A stretch of 64,000 bases of DNA from Halostreptopolyspora alba (GTDB taxonomy: Bacteria; Actinomycetota; Actinomycetes; Streptosporangiales; Streptosporangiaceae), in NCBI GenBank assembly GCA_003725585.1, contig RJMB01000019.1, positions 1 to 64,000 of the forward strand, given 5' to 3'. Below the pieces are notes generated by a model that worked only from the letters and a program-made list of their open reading frames with translations, searched no databases and was not told where the DNA came from. A program made the translations under genes and the position numbers. Below, piece after piece: positions 16,905 through 25,930 of the stretch. Within the stretch, counting starts at the first letter, position 1. Each line of letters opens with the position of its first letter.

Positions 16905-17101
16905 TCCCGCGCCACGGTCCGGGCGGCCGCCGACCGGACCTCCTGTGGCGTGCTCCCGCATCCCGCGGGTGAGGCCACGGGGGCGCGGTGTCCGCCGCCG
17001 GGTGTAGCCCAGGTGTCATCGTGCGGCGGACGCCGGGGCGCACGACACGTCCCTACCGTCACGAGCGTCAGTTGATGTCTCGTTTCGCGAAGGACGTGAC
17101 C

Positions 17102-17308
17102 ATGCGAATCCTCCTCGGTGCGCTGGCTGGACTGTTCGGTGGGTACCTCCTCGGGTTCGTCGCCTCGACGGTGGCCCACATCGGCCTGGGAAGTTTCGTG
17201 GCCGACTCGTCGCCGGTGCTCGTGGCCTTCGGGCTGGCGCCGTATCTCACGGCGCTCGTCGGTGCCGTGCTGGTGCCGGTCATCCTCGCCCGCCGAGGCC
17301 CCGAGTAG
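17102..17308 (+). CDS. small two-helix membrane protein
   Basis: 68 residues with two hydrophobic segments ('LLGALAGLFGGYLLGFVAST' and 'FGLAPYLTALVGAVLVPVIL') and a short Arg tail. The ATG at 17102 has GAAGGA seven bases upstream, better than an ATG at 17075. No family recognised. It resembles small actinomycete integral-membrane hypotheticals. Confidence 0.6.
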   Translation: MRILLGALAGLFGGYLLGFVASTVAHIGLGSFVADSSPVLVAFGLAPYLTALVGAVLVPVILARRGPE

Positions 17309-17605
17309 CCACGCCACCACGGGCCGGAACGGCGCGCAGTCCCGGGGCTCGGGGGGCCGGCTGGGCGTGCGGCCGGCGTGGCGTTACCGGCCCCACCGCG
17401 CACGGTGGCCCAACGAATGTCCATTACCTGGTGAAATGAACGTGTGTCGTGTGGCAATCTGGCCCGCGGCAACGGTCTGGCTCCTGTTGCCCAGGGTTCG
17501 GCGCCCGCGTGACCTGGTGTTGCCGGTGAGCGGACGGGCGCGCGTACGGCGCGGCCGAAAGGGTCGCGCAGCGAGCCGAAACAGCCGGCAACGAAAGGAA
17601 CACCA
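17309..17605. other. intergenic region upstream of MscS gene
   Basis: 297 bases with no gene seen. The right end carries GAAAGG before the GTG start of the MscS gene. The segment around 17415-17440 is relatively AT-rich and may be the promoter. Confidence 0.4.
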
Positions 17606-18559
17606 GTGTCCACGCTCAGCGAGCACGCCCCCCACCTGCTCGAGAGAGACGCCACGCTCCCCTCCGGGGCGGGACCGCTCCTCGACTGGGTGTCGCAGAA
17701 CAGCGGCGCCTTCATAGCCGGGGCGGTCAGCGTCGTCCTCATCCTGGTGCTGGCGGTGGTCGCCCGCGTCGTTGTGGGGCGCGTGATCACCCACGTCATC
17801 AAGCGCATGGTCAGCTCGCGGGAGCGGATCTCCAACGGTGTGCGCAACGCCGTCAACAAGGCCGCCGCCCCCACCGGAGCCCGCCAGCAGGCGCGTGCCG
17901 ACACGATCAGCTCGGTGCTGCGCAGCCTCGCGTCATTCGTCATCTTCGGTGTCGCGATCGTCATGGTGCTCGGCGAGTTCGGGATCAACCTCGGCCCGAT
18001 CCTGGCCAGCGCCGGTGTCGTCGGCCTGGCGATCGGGTTCGGGGCCCAGGGGCTGGTGCAGGACTTCCTCTCGGGGATCTTCATGATGGCCGAGGACCAG
18101 TACGGCGTGGGTGACGTTGTCGACGTCGGCGAGGCCGTGGGCACGGTCGAGGAGGTGGGCCTGCGCATCACCAAGATCCGCGACCTCGACGGTGGGCTGT
18201 GGTACGTCCGCAACGGCGAGATCGCCCGGGTGTGCAACATGAACCAGGACTGGGCCAACGCGGTGGTCGAACTACCGCTGGCGCACACCGTGGACGTCGC
18301 GTGGGCCGAGACGGTTATCGAGCGCAGCGTCACCGAGTTCGCCAACTCCCCCGAACACGAGAGCCAGCTGCTGGAGACGCCGACCGTCGCCGGAGTGGTG
18401 GGCATCTCCAACGGCGCGGTGACGGTGCGCACCATCGCCAAGACCCGCCCGGGTGAACAGTGGGCCGTCGGCCGGGCGCTGCGCTCCCACCTGAAGAGCA
18501 GCCTGGACCGGGAGGGAATCGACGTGGCCTATCCGGTGCCGCAGATCGCCCCCACCTGA
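17606..18559 (+). CDS. mscS: MscS-family mechanosensitive channel
   Basis: 317 residues. There is an N-terminal membrane helix (about 34-58), two more hydrophobic segments, then the pore-lining and beta-domain signature 'GVVGLAIGFGAQGLVQDFLS' followed by 'DVVDVGEAVGTVEEVGLRIT'. The small-conductance channel releases solutes on hypo-osmotic shock. The GTG at 17606 follows GAAAGGAACACCA. The Arg/Ala-rich linker between helices 1 and 2 is longer than in E. coli MscS. Confidence 0.88.
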   Translation: MSTLSEHAPHLLERDATLPSGAGPLLDWVSQNSGAFIAGAVSVVLILVLAVVARVVVGRVITHVIKRMVSSRERISNGVRNAVNKAAAPTGARQQARADTISSVLRSLASFVIFGVAIVMVLGEFGINLGPILASAGVVGLAIGFGAQGLVQDFLSGIFMMAEDQYGVGDVVDVGEAVGTVEEVGLRITKIRDLDGGLWYVRNGEIARVCNMNQDWANAVVELPLAHTVDVAWAETVIERSVTEFANSPEHESQLLETPTVAGVVGISNGAVTVRTIAKTRPGEQWAVGRALRSHLKSSLDREGIDVAYPVPQIAPT

Positions 18560-18617
18560 GCCCCACCGGTGGCCCCCGCGGCGGTGCCCCGCGGGCCAGC
18601 ACGGAGTACCTCGCTGG

Positions 18618-19307
18618 TCAGGGGCGGGCCAAATAGATGACGTCGGGCTCGCCACGGCGGGCGGGTACCTCGATGGTGCGCACCTCGGCGAACTGGGCCG
18701 CCAGCAGCGCCGCGAAGTCCGGGGCGCGCATGGCACTCCAGAAGGCGACGACCCCGCCGTCGGTGAGGAGCCGCCGCAGCCGCCGCAGGGTCGCCGGCCG
18801 GTACAGCTGGGCGTTGCCGTCGTTCACGGTCCACCCCGGACCGTTGTCGATGTCCAGGCAGATCACGTCGAACCGCGCCGTGTCGCCCACCGTGGCGAGC
18901 CAACGCAGCAGGTCGGCCCGCGTCAGCTCGCAACGCGGGTCGGCCGTCAGGTGCCCGGCGACCGCGCCGAGGGGGCCACTGTGCCACGCGATGACCTCGG
19001 GCTCCACCTCGATGACCCGCACGTGCGCCACCCGGCGGTCCTCGAGTGCCGCACGCGCGGAGAACCCCACACCGAGCCCGCCGATGAGCACCCGGACTCC
19101 GGTGCGGCCGGCGGGCAGCGCCGCCAGTGAGGCCCGCACCAGCTCCCGCTCGGACGTGCCGTCGCGGGTGTCCATCAGGAAGACACCGTTGCTGATGATC
19201 TCGAAGTGCGCGCCGGCCCGGCGCAGCACCAGCTCACCCGCCACCACCCCGGGGCCACGCGCGATGACCTCGGGATCGTGCGCGTCGTCGGCGGGTGGGC
19301 CGGGCAC
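18618..19307 (-). CDS. spermidine-synthase-like methyltransferase fold protein
   Basis: 229 residues with a Rossmann core resembling spermidine synthases: 'VRVLIGGLGVGFSARAAL', 'VRVIEVEPEVIAWH', 'FDVICLDIDNGPGW' and 'GGVVAFWSA'. Polyamine-specific residues are not obvious, so it may be one of the spermidine synthase-like proteins of unknown substrate common in actinomycetes. The GTG at 19307 has AGGAGGT four bases upstream, rather close. It lies 29 bp downstream of hisG, possibly read through. Confidence 0.7.
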   Translation of the reverse strand: MPGPPADDAHDPEVIARGPGVVAGELVLRRAGAHFEIISNGVFLMDTRDGTSERELVRASLAALPAGRTGVRVLIGGLGVGFSARAALEDRRVAHVRVIEVEPEVIAWHSGPLGAVAGHLTADPRCELTRADLLRWLATVGDTARFDVICLDIDNGPGWTVNDGNAQLYRPATLRRLRRLLTDGGVVAFWSAMRAPDFAALLAAQFAEVRTIEVPARRGEPDVIYLARP

Positions 19308-19336
19308 CGGACCTCCTGGGGCGTGTGACCGCCCCT

Positions 19337-20191
19337 CTATAGGCGGCACGCGTAGATGTCGGTGACGAGGATCGCCCGGGCGCCGATCTCCCACAGGTCG
19401 TCCATGATCCGCTGGGCGGCGCGTCGCGGCACCATGGCCCGCACGGCGACCCACCCTTCGCGGTGCAGCGGGGAGACCGTGGGGCCCTCCATCCCGGGGG
19501 TGAGAGCGACGGCCTCGTCCAGCTTCTCGGCGCGGACGTCGTAGTCCATCATCACGTAGTCGCGGGCGAGCAGGACGCCGCGCAACCGGCGCAACAGCTG
19601 CTCGACCTGCGGGTCGTCCTCGGCGTCGTGCTGGCGGATCACGATGGCCTCGGACTCCAGGATCGGGTCGCCGAACAGCTCCAGTCCGGCGTTACGCAGC
19701 GTGGACCCGGTGGAGACGACGTCGGCGACGGCGTCGGCCACGCCCAGCCGGATCGAGCTCTCCACGGCGCCGTCGAGGTGGATGACGCGGGCGTCCACGG
19801 CGTGCTTGCGCAGGTAGGTCTCCAACAGTCCCGCGAAGGAGGTGGCGACGCGTTTCCCGTTCAGGTCCTCCAGTTTCATGTTCGCGCCGTCGCGCGCCGC
19901 GAACCGGAACGTGGAGCCGCCGAAGCCCAACGCCATGACCTCGTCGACGGGGGCCCCGGAGTCGAGCAGCATGTCGCGGCCGGTGATCCCGACCTGGAGC
20001 GTGCCCTCGCCCACGTAGACGGCGATGTCCTTGGGGCGAAGGAAGAAGAACTCGGTGTGGTTGTCCGGGTCGACCAGGACGAGGTCACGGGTGTCCTTGC
20101 GCTGGCGGTATCCGGCCTCGCGCAGCATCTCGCTGGCGGGTTCGGCGAGCTGGCCCTTGTTCGGCACGGCGATACGAAGCTGATCCGGCAT
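19337..20191 (-). CDS. hisG: ATP phosphoribosyltransferase
   Basis: 284 residues, the long form with a C-terminal regulatory domain. It catalyses the first step of histidine synthesis, joining PRPP and ATP. Landmarks are '[19 protein letters not shown]', '[13 protein letters not shown]', '[13 protein letters not shown]', and the PRPP-loop-like '[20 protein letters not shown]'. It lies downstream of hisE in the same orientation, separated by about 80 bp, the usual actinomycete hisE-hisG order. Confidence 0.93.
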   Translation of the reverse strand: MPDQLRIAVPNKGQLAEPASEMLREAGYRQRKDTRDLVLVDPDNHTEFFFLRPKDIAVYVGEGTLQVGITGRDMLLDSGAPVDEVMALGFGGSTFRFAARDGANMKLEDLNGKRVATSFAGLLETYLRKHAVDARVIHLDGAVESSIRLGVADAVADVVSTGSTLRNAGLELFGDPILESEAIVIRQHDAEDDPQVEQLLRRLRGVLLARDYVMMDYDVRAEKLDEAVALTPGMEGPTVSPLHREGWVAVRAMVPRRAAQRIMDDLWEIGARAILVTDIYACRL

Positions 20192-20270
20192 TGGCTGTGG
20201 TTCCCTACTTCATCGGCTCTGGCGGGACGTCGGCGGTGGCCGGTTCCAGTGCGTGGGGCACGGGGCCGGC

Positions 20271-20534
20271 CTAGAGATGCTTGTGGACGTCCGCCATGCG
20301 CAGGCCACGTGCCAGCATCAGAACCTGGAGGTGGTAGAGGAGCTGCGAGATCTCTTCGGCGGCGCGGTCGTCCGACTCGTACTCGGCGGCCATCCAGACC
20401 TCGGCGGCCTCCTCGACGACCTTCTTGCCGATGTCGTGCACGCCGGCGTCCAGGGCGGCGACCGTTCCCGACCCCTCGGGGCGGGTCCGTGCCTTCTCGG
20501 ACAGCTCGGCGAACAGCTCTTCGAAGGTCTTCAT
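20271..20534 (-). CDS. hisE: phosphoribosyl-ATP pyrophosphatase
   Basis: 87 residues of the MazG-like HisE family: '[20 protein letters not shown]', '[20 protein letters not shown]' with the EExxE metal site, and '[18 protein letters not shown]'. Second step of histidine synthesis, removing pyrophosphate. The ATG at 20534 follows GGAAAGTGACG. First gene of the hisE-hisG operon. Confidence 0.92.
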   Translation of the reverse strand: MKTFEELFAELSEKARTRPEGSGTVAALDAGVHDIGKKVVEEAAEVWMAAEYESDDRAAEEISQLLYHLQVLMLARGLRMADVHKHL

Positions 20535-20922
20535 CGTCACTTTCCTACGGGCCGTGTGCACTACCAGGGTAGACCTCCCCGAGGCCACTCGTGACCGGGT
20601 TCCGCGATTGGCCCGGTGCGCGACACGCCCGGGACAACGTTGTGGAACGGTGCCCGTGACGCGTCGACGACCGGCGCGGATCCCGTGTCCAACGTGGCCG
20701 GAAGCGCGAGTGCCCCTTGTACGGCACAGCCGACGTACAGGAGGATGCGGTTGGTCACGCCGTCCGCGGACGGCACGGACGAGGGCTGCGACAATGGCGT
20801 CGCCTCCCGCGGTCACGCACGAGGTCGGGACCCCCCGATCGGCCGCCCTCGTGGTGTGACGCGTTGAGATGTCGGCGTGGTGTCCCCTGCCCTACGAACA
20901 GTCCCGAGAGAGGAAGAGACAC
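20535..20922. other. divergent promoter region between hisE and the response regulator
   Basis: 388 bases. No convincing gene: the open frames are short and of shadow type. It must hold the promoters of hisE (leftward) and of the response regulator (rightward; GAGAGAGGAAGAG precedes its GTG). No T-box or riboswitch-like fold was recognised. Confidence 0.4.
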
Positions 20923-21609
20923 GTGAACGGGCAGACCCCCGGGCCCATCCGAGTTCTCGTCGTGGACGACCACGCCTTCTTCCGGCGTGGCCTGGTCTCG
21001 GTGATCGCCGACGAGCACGACATCAACGTGGTCGGTGAGGCCGGCGACGGCGAGGAGGCCATCCGCAAAACCCGCGACCTGGCGCCCGATGTCGTCCTGA
21101 TGGACGTGCGCATGCCCAACGTCAACGGCATCGACGCGTGCGTCGGTGTCAAGGACGCCGCGCCGGACGCCAAGATCGTGATGCTGACGATGAGCGACGA
21201 GGAGGACGACCTCTTCGACGCGCTCAAAGCCGGCGCCACCGGCTACCTGCTCAAAGAGGTGTCCGTGACCGAGCTCCCGCAGGCGGTGCGCGCGGTCGTC
21301 GACGGGCAGTCGTTCTTGAACCCGTCGATGGCCACCAAGCTCATCGCGGAGTTCACCACCCTCGCCCGCAGGGGCAAGGACCGGACGCGCCCGACCAACA
21401 CCGATGAGGCGCCGCTGACCAGCCGGGAGATGGAGGTGCTCAGGCTGATCGCCCGGGGCCTGAGCAACCGCACCATCAGCGAGGAGCTCTTCATCACCGA
21501 GAACACGGTGAAGAACCACGTCCGCAACATCCTGGAGAAGCTGCACATGCGCACCCGTATGGAGGTCGCCATCCACGCGGTGCAGTCGGGGCTGATCGAG
21601 GAGGAGTGA
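20923..21609 (+). CDS. NarL/LuxR-type response regulator, orphan
   Basis: 228 residues. The receiver domain has the acidic pair in 'VLVVDDHAFFRRG', phospho-acceptor Asp61 in 'PDVVLMDVRMPNVNG' and Lys in 'GYLLKEVSV'. The C-terminal LuxR helix-turn-helix is 'LTSREMEVLRLIARGLSNRT' and 'EELFITENTVKNHVRNIL'. No histidine kinase is adjacent, so the partner is elsewhere or the protein is phosphorylation-independent. The GTG at 20923 has a purine-rich site just upstream. Confidence 0.88.
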   Translation: MNGQTPGPIRVLVVDDHAFFRRGLVSVIADEHDINVVGEAGDGEEAIRKTRDLAPDVVLMDVRMPNVNGIDACVGVKDAAPDAKIVMLTMSDEEDDLFDALKAGATGYLLKEVSVTELPQAVRAVVDGQSFLNPSMATKLIAEFTTLARRGKDRTRPTNTDEAPLTSREMEVLRLIARGLSNRTISEELFITENTVKNHVRNILEKLHMRTRMEVAIHAVQSGLIEEE

Positions 21610-21639
21610 CCGGCACGCCGGTCGTGTTGGGTCGCGATG

Positions 21640-22077
21640 TCACGCGGTCCCGCGGTGCCGGATCGTGTGGAGGTCGTCGACGATCCGGAAGGCGACGAAC
21701 AGCAGCTCCGTGGCGATCCGCAACAGGAGGAAGAGGACGACCGCCGCGAAGGGGGTAGCGATCAGGGCCAGGATCCCGAAGAACCCGTGGGCGCCGCCCT
21801 GGGACAGCAGGGTGATGGAGCCGGCCAGCATCGCGAGTGTGGCCAGCCCCGCCAGGATCAGCCCGAGCCCGTAGACGAAGGGGACCAGCTGCGGCGTGAC
21901 GAACCGGTTGAAACCGCGGTCGAGCAGCGCGTCGACGTAGTCCCGGAAAGTGCCCAACTGGCTCGTCTCGCCGAACGGGTCCCCGGGAACCGGCCCGCGC
22001 AGCGACCACGGCGTGGCGTCGTCCCGGCCGTCGGGTTCGCCGTCCTCAGGTGGTTCGTCCGGTGGTGGCTGGCTCAT
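21640..22077 (-). CDS. DUF4282-like membrane protein
   Basis: 145 residues: an acidic, Pro-rich N-terminus of about 50 residues, then 'RFVTPQLVPFVYGLGLILAG' and two long hydrophobic helices, ending 'IATELLFVAFRIVDDLHTIR'. This matches the DUF4282 pattern of small two-helix membrane proteins with no known function. The ATG at 22077 follows GAGGTCGGGGTGCC. It converges on the response regulator gene with a 30-bp gap. Confidence 0.7.
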   Translation of the reverse strand: MSQPPPDEPPEDGEPDGRDDATPWSLRGPVPGDPFGETSQLGTFRDYVDALLDRGFNRFVTPQLVPFVYGLGLILAGLATLAMLAGSITLLSQGGAHGFFGILALIATPFAAVVLFLLLRIATELLFVAFRIVDDLHTIRHRGTA

Positions 22078-22327
22078 GGCACCCCGACCTCGATCCCTAA
22101 AGCCCGGTCCTCACGTTTCCATTATCGATGCCCGAGGTGGCGGTGCCGCGAACGTGCTCATGGGCGTGTCGGGGGTCCGGGAGGTGTGGGGAGCGCGGAC
22201 TCGGTGGCGAGTACGGTGTGGGCGCGGGAGTGCCCCGGACGGCCGCCGGACGCCCGTGCCGGCGGTGTTGCGGTCCGGTGTACGGGGGGAGTTGACAGGT
22301 TGGTTCACTGACTTCGAGGGAGCGGGT

Positions 22328-22888
22328 ATGGCTGAGCTGTTGGACCTGCACGCGAAGGCGTTGGCGGAGTTCGACCGGAGGGTGCGGGAGGTGGGGGACG
22401 CCCAGTGGGGCGAGTCCACCCCCTGCGTTGACTGGGACGTGCACGACCTGGTCAACCACATGGTGACCGTGCAGATGTGGGCGCCGTACCTACTCTCCGG
22501 CGGCACGGTCGAGGACGCCGGGGACCGATTCGACGGGGACCACCTGGGCGAGACGCCCGTGGCCACCTGGGAGGTGATGTCGCGCGACGCGCGCACCGCC
22601 TGGTTGCAGCCGGACGCGCTGGAACGCACCGTCCACATGTCGTTCGGGGCGATCCCCGCGTCCTTCTACCTGTGGATCATGACGCTCGACCAGCTCGTGC
22701 ACGCGTGGGACCTGGCCCGCGCCATCGGGACCGACGAGACCCTCGACGCCGGGCTGGTCGAGGCAACACTGCAGTGGGTGAACGAGAACAACGTGACCGT
22801 CCCGCCCTACTTCGCCGAGCCGGTCCCCGTCGCCGAGGACGCCGACACGCAGACCCGGCTGCTCGCGTTGACCGGGCGCCGGGTGTGA
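22328..22888 (+). CDS. TIGR03086/DinB-like mycothiol-dependent family protein
   Basis: 186 residues with the helical DinB-like fold of the maleylpyruvate isomerase/TIGR03086 group: 'STPCVDWDVHDLVNHMVTVQ' (first His of the metal site) and 'MTLDQLVHAWDLARAIG' (second His region). Such proteins use mycothiol or bind a divalent metal. The ATG at 22328 follows GGGAGCGGGT. Likely monocistronic; the reaction is unknown. Confidence 0.75.
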   Translation: MAELLDLHAKALAEFDRRVREVGDAQWGESTPCVDWDVHDLVNHMVTVQMWAPYLLSGGTVEDAGDRFDGDHLGETPVATWEVMSRDARTAWLQPDALERTVHMSFGAIPASFYLWIMTLDQLVHAWDLARAIGTDETLDAGLVEATLQWVNENNVTVPPYFAEPVPVAEDADTQTRLLALTGRRV

Positions 22889-22957
22889 CGCCTCGGCCCC
22901 TCCGAGGGGACGGTTCCGTTTCCCGCTCGCCTGGTCCGCGGATCCACCGGTCCGCGC

Positions 22958-23761
22958 TCAGCCGGCCAACGCCATGTCCCGGTCCAGCGCGATGACCGAG
23001 AAGCGGGCCCCGGTCGGGTCGCCGACCACCGCGACACGGCCGGGGCGCGCGTCGAACGGTTCGACCACCACCTCCCCGCCCAGCTCGGCGGCCCGACCCA
23101 CCGCCGCGTCGCAGTCCGCGACGGCGAAGTAGACCGTCCAGTGCGGTGGGACGTCGGGGGGCCAGTGGTCGGCTGCCATGGGTAGGAGCCCGCCAACCGG
23201 TGTGCTGTCGATACACCACTCGGTGTAGCTGCCCGTCGCGTCGCCCACCGGGTACTCCTTGACACCCCACCCGAACATCCTGGTGTAGAAGCGTCTGGCG
23301 CTGTCGGGGTCGCGCGTGGCAAGCTCGTTCCAGCACAGCGCCCCCGGCTCGTTGAACAGCTCGGCCCCCTGTGTGGTGCCCGGTTGCCAGACGCGGAACT
23401 CCGCCCCGCAGGGGTCGGTGAGGACGGCCATGCGGCCCAGGTCCAGGATGTCCACCGGGCCGGTGGTCACCGATCCGCCCGCTTCCCGCGCCATCGCGGC
23501 GAACGTGTCCACGTCACGGACCGCGAAGTAGGTTCCCCACGCCGGCGGGTGATCCTCACAGGCCCCGGTGGTCGGTGCGGCGCCGGCGACCGCCGCCCCG
23601 TGCTTGCGGAAGACGCGGTACCCGCCGAGCTCGACACCCAGCACCTCGGTGGTCCAGCCGAACAGGCCGCGGTAGAAGCCGGTCGCCGCCTCGATGTCGG
23701 ACGAGAGCAGCTCGGTCCAGATGGGTGCCCCCAACCTGGGGGCCGCCTCCGCCCCGGTCAT
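22958..23761 (-). CDS. VOC/glyoxalase-like protein with two domains
   Basis: 267 residues made of two vicinal-oxygen-chelate modules. Each starts with an 'IWTELLSSDIEAATGFYRGL' or 'CWNELATRDPDSARRFYTRM' type strand-helix and ends 'RMAVLTDPCGAEFRVWQP' or 'RVAVVGDPTGARFSVIAL'. Similar proteins are annotated as glyoxalase/bleomycin-resistance-like or 27 kDa antigen-like. The substrate is unknown. It lies just downstream of a decayed acyl-CoA synthetase gene whose frame runs into it. Confidence 0.8.
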   Translation of the reverse strand: MTGAEAAPRLGAPIWTELLSSDIEAATGFYRGLFGWTTEVLGVELGGYRVFRKHGAAVAGAAPTTGACEDHPPAWGTYFAVRDVDTFAAMAREAGGSVTTGPVDILDLGRMAVLTDPCGAEFRVWQPGTTQGAELFNEPGALCWNELATRDPDSARRFYTRMFGWGVKEYPVGDATGSYTEWCIDSTPVGGLLPMAADHWPPDVPPHWTVYFAVADCDAAVGRAAELGGEVVVEPFDARPGRVAVVGDPTGARFSVIALDRDMALAG

Positions 23762-23915
23762 GATGCCCCCCTTGGATCGCGGGTACGTTCACGCGCCCCT
23801 TTCGAGCCTCGCACCGGTGCCCCGGGGAGTTCCAGCACGGCCACCCCAACCTTTGCCAAGACTGGGGACGTTGTGGAGCCGGCCGAAACCCGGGCACCGC
23901 CCGCCGGACGAGAGC

Positions 23916-24419
23916 CGCCCCGCTGGTGTAGTTGATCGACAGCAGTGAGCGCTCGTCGGCCACCTCCGACCGGTACGGGCGCGCGGCCTCGAGCGCCGCC
24001 TCGTAGGCACCCGAGTCGACGATCCGCGGTGGGGCGTCACTTCCCCGCGACGCTTCGGCGAGCCGGGGCTCGAACTCGGAGTCCACGACGACCAGGCGCG
24101 CGCCGCTGTGTTCCAGGATGTAGCCGATCTCCGCCACGGACAGCCGGGTGTTCAACGCCACGAGCACCGCCCCCGACAGGGGAACACCGTAGTGCGTCTC
24201 CAGTAGCACGTGGGTGTTGGGGGCCAGCACAGCGACCCGGTCTCCGGCGCGAACGCCGTTCTCCACCAGCATGCCGCCCAGCCGCTGGGCGCGTTCCCAG
24301 AACTCCCGATAGGAGTACCGCGGCTCGCCGTCCACAACCGCCGGCCGGTCACCGAACACCGCCGCCGCGCGCTCCAGGAAGGACACGGGAGTCAGCTCAC
24401 GGAACGCCACCGCGCTCAT
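23916..24419 (-). pseudogene. truncated acyl-CoA synthetase (AMP-binding N-terminal fragment)
   Basis: 168 residues match the N-terminus of fatty-acyl-CoA synthetases ('RPAVVDGEPRYSYREFWERA', 'GDRVAVLAPNTHVLLETHYG', 'GAVLVALNTRLSVAEIGYIL'), ending at 'LLSINYTSGA'. There the phosphate loop TSGTTGxPKG should continue, but the frame becomes unrelated Arg/Pro-rich sequence. The A4-A10 adenylation core and C-terminal domain are absent. Only about 150 bp separate the break from the VOC gene, so roughly two-thirds of the gene was deleted. A good ribosome site (GAAAGGGG) remains before the ATG at 24419. Confidence 0.8.
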
Positions 24420-24705
24420 CGTCGCCCCTTTCGCCAGCATCGGCCGGTACCGGGAGATGTGGTCCCCGACACACAGGATCCCGCGCGTGGCACAACACGG
24501 CCATGCGGCCCCCGCCGGATCCGGGCCGCCACGGCTTACCGTGGAACCGTGGGCGACGTGCCCGTACCCGCACCGGACCACGCGCCGTGGGGTGGGCGCG
24601 GTGTTCGATCGGCCACGGGCACGGCGCGCGCGGGCGCGCGAACCGAACAGAGACGGACCGGGAGCCAGGCGCACACGAAGGATTCGTGGGGAAGGCAGCG
24701 CTGAG

Positions 24706-25329
24706 GTGACAGACGCGGCACGGCCGGAACAGTCGGGACTGACAGCCCAAGAGAAATACGACCTCGACCACCACGTTTTCCGGCACCGGCTCGTCTGGGC
24801 GCTCGGGATCGTCGTGCTCGTGACGACGGGATTCGCGGTGCTTCTCGCGATCGTGGCGTCGGAGCGTTTCTACCGGCTCGACGCGCCGGTGCTCGCGGCG
24901 CCCGCCTGCTGGACGGCCGCGGTGCTGCTCTACGCGTTCGGCGCCCGCGGGCTGGCCCGGCACCGCGCGCGGACGTGGCTGACACTGACCGCCGTGGCGG
25001 GGATGCTGGTCGCGTTCACCTGGCCTTCCGCCCTGCTGGCCCACGTCTCCGGCGAGCGCGGCTCCACGATGGAGGCGACCGTGGCGAGCCCCGACGGGCG
25101 TCACGTGTTGGTCGCCGAGTCCTTCCGCGGTGTGGGCGACTCCTCGTGCCGGGTGTGGCTGCGCGAACGGGAGGGGCCGCTGAGCCGCCAGGAACTCGTG
25201 TGGGAGCGGGTCCAGGGGCCGTGCCCGGAGGACATGGCGTTCGTGGGCGACGACGAGATCCGTGTCGACACCGGACGGGAACGTACGACCCCCTTCGACG
25301 CCGACGAGATGTGGGTCGCCTCGCTCTGA
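24706..25329 (+). CDS. hypothetical membrane protein with extracytoplasmic domain
   Basis: 207 residues. A cytoplasmic stretch of about 30 residues is followed by three hydrophobic segments ('LVWALGIVVLVTTGFAVLLA', 'LAAPACWTAAVLLYAFGARG', 'LTLTAVAGMLVAFTWPSALL') and a soluble C-terminal domain with two Cys (SSCRVWL, GPCPEDM) that may form a disulfide. The GTG at 24706 follows GGGGAAGG. No known family recognised. Confidence 0.65.
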   Translation: MTDAARPEQSGLTAQEKYDLDHHVFRHRLVWALGIVVLVTTGFAVLLAIVASERFYRLDAPVLAAPACWTAAVLLYAFGARGLARHRARTWLTLTAVAGMLVAFTWPSALLAHVSGERGSTMEATVASPDGRHVLVAESFRGVGDSSCRVWLREREGPLSRQELVWERVQGPCPEDMAFVGDDEIRVDTGRERTTPFDADEMWVASL

Positions 25330-25415
25330 CCGGGCCGGTGTGGGGCGGGGCGCCGGCGGGGGCAGGGCCGGGAGCCAACGTAGGTGCCGCCGGAGCGGGC
25401 GTGTCCGAGAGCGCC

Positions 25416-25874
25416 TCAGGTGGAGACGAGCATCTCGAAGACGGTCTTCGGGCGGTGGTGGTACCCGTGGTGCGGGTGGCGGTACTGGTGCTGCGGGTAG
25501 GGGTTGGGGTAGGCCGAGGGAGCGCCCCACCCCGGGGCCTGGCGGTAGGGTGACTCGTTGGCCTTCAGCGTCTCCAACTCGCCGTGGTCCAGGAACATGC
25601 CCCGGCACCCGTCGCACTGCTCGATACCGACGCCGTTGCGGTTGTAGTGCCGCATCAGTCCGGCGCACTTGGGGCAGGTGATACCCGGCCCGGGAGGCGG
25701 CTGGTTGCCGGGGGGCATGGACGCCTGGACGACGGCCGCGAAGCCCTCGCGCTGCTTCAGGGCCTCGATCTCCCCGTAGTCGAGGTAGATCCCCCCGCAC
25801 ATCTGGCACTGCTCGATGCCGATGCCGTTGCGGTTGATGGCCGCCATGTGCCCCCCGCACTTCGGACATCTCAT
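25416..25874 (-). CDS. protein with two TFIIB-type zinc ribbons
   Basis: 152 residues carrying two zf-TFIIB-like modules: CPKCGGHM followed by CQMCGGIYLDYGEIEAL, and CPKCAGLM followed by CDGCRGMFLDHGELETL. Each is an 'NRNG(I/V)GIEQC' variant, so the second arose by duplication. The tail is rich in His, Tyr and Pro (HQYRHPHHGYHHR) and may bind metal. Members are of unknown function. The ATG at 25874 follows GGAGGACGGGC. Confidence 0.8.
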   Translation of the reverse strand: MRCPKCGGHMAAINRNGIGIEQCQMCGGIYLDYGEIEALKQREGFAAVVQASMPPGNQPPPGPGITCPKCAGLMRHYNRNGVGIEQCDGCRGMFLDHGELETLKANESPYRQAPGWGAPSAYPNPYPQHQYRHPHHGYHHRPKTVFEMLVST

Positions 25875-25930
25875 GCCCGTCCTCCTTCGCTCGTGCTCTC
25901 CGGCCCGCTCCGCGACGGAACGGCGGAAAC

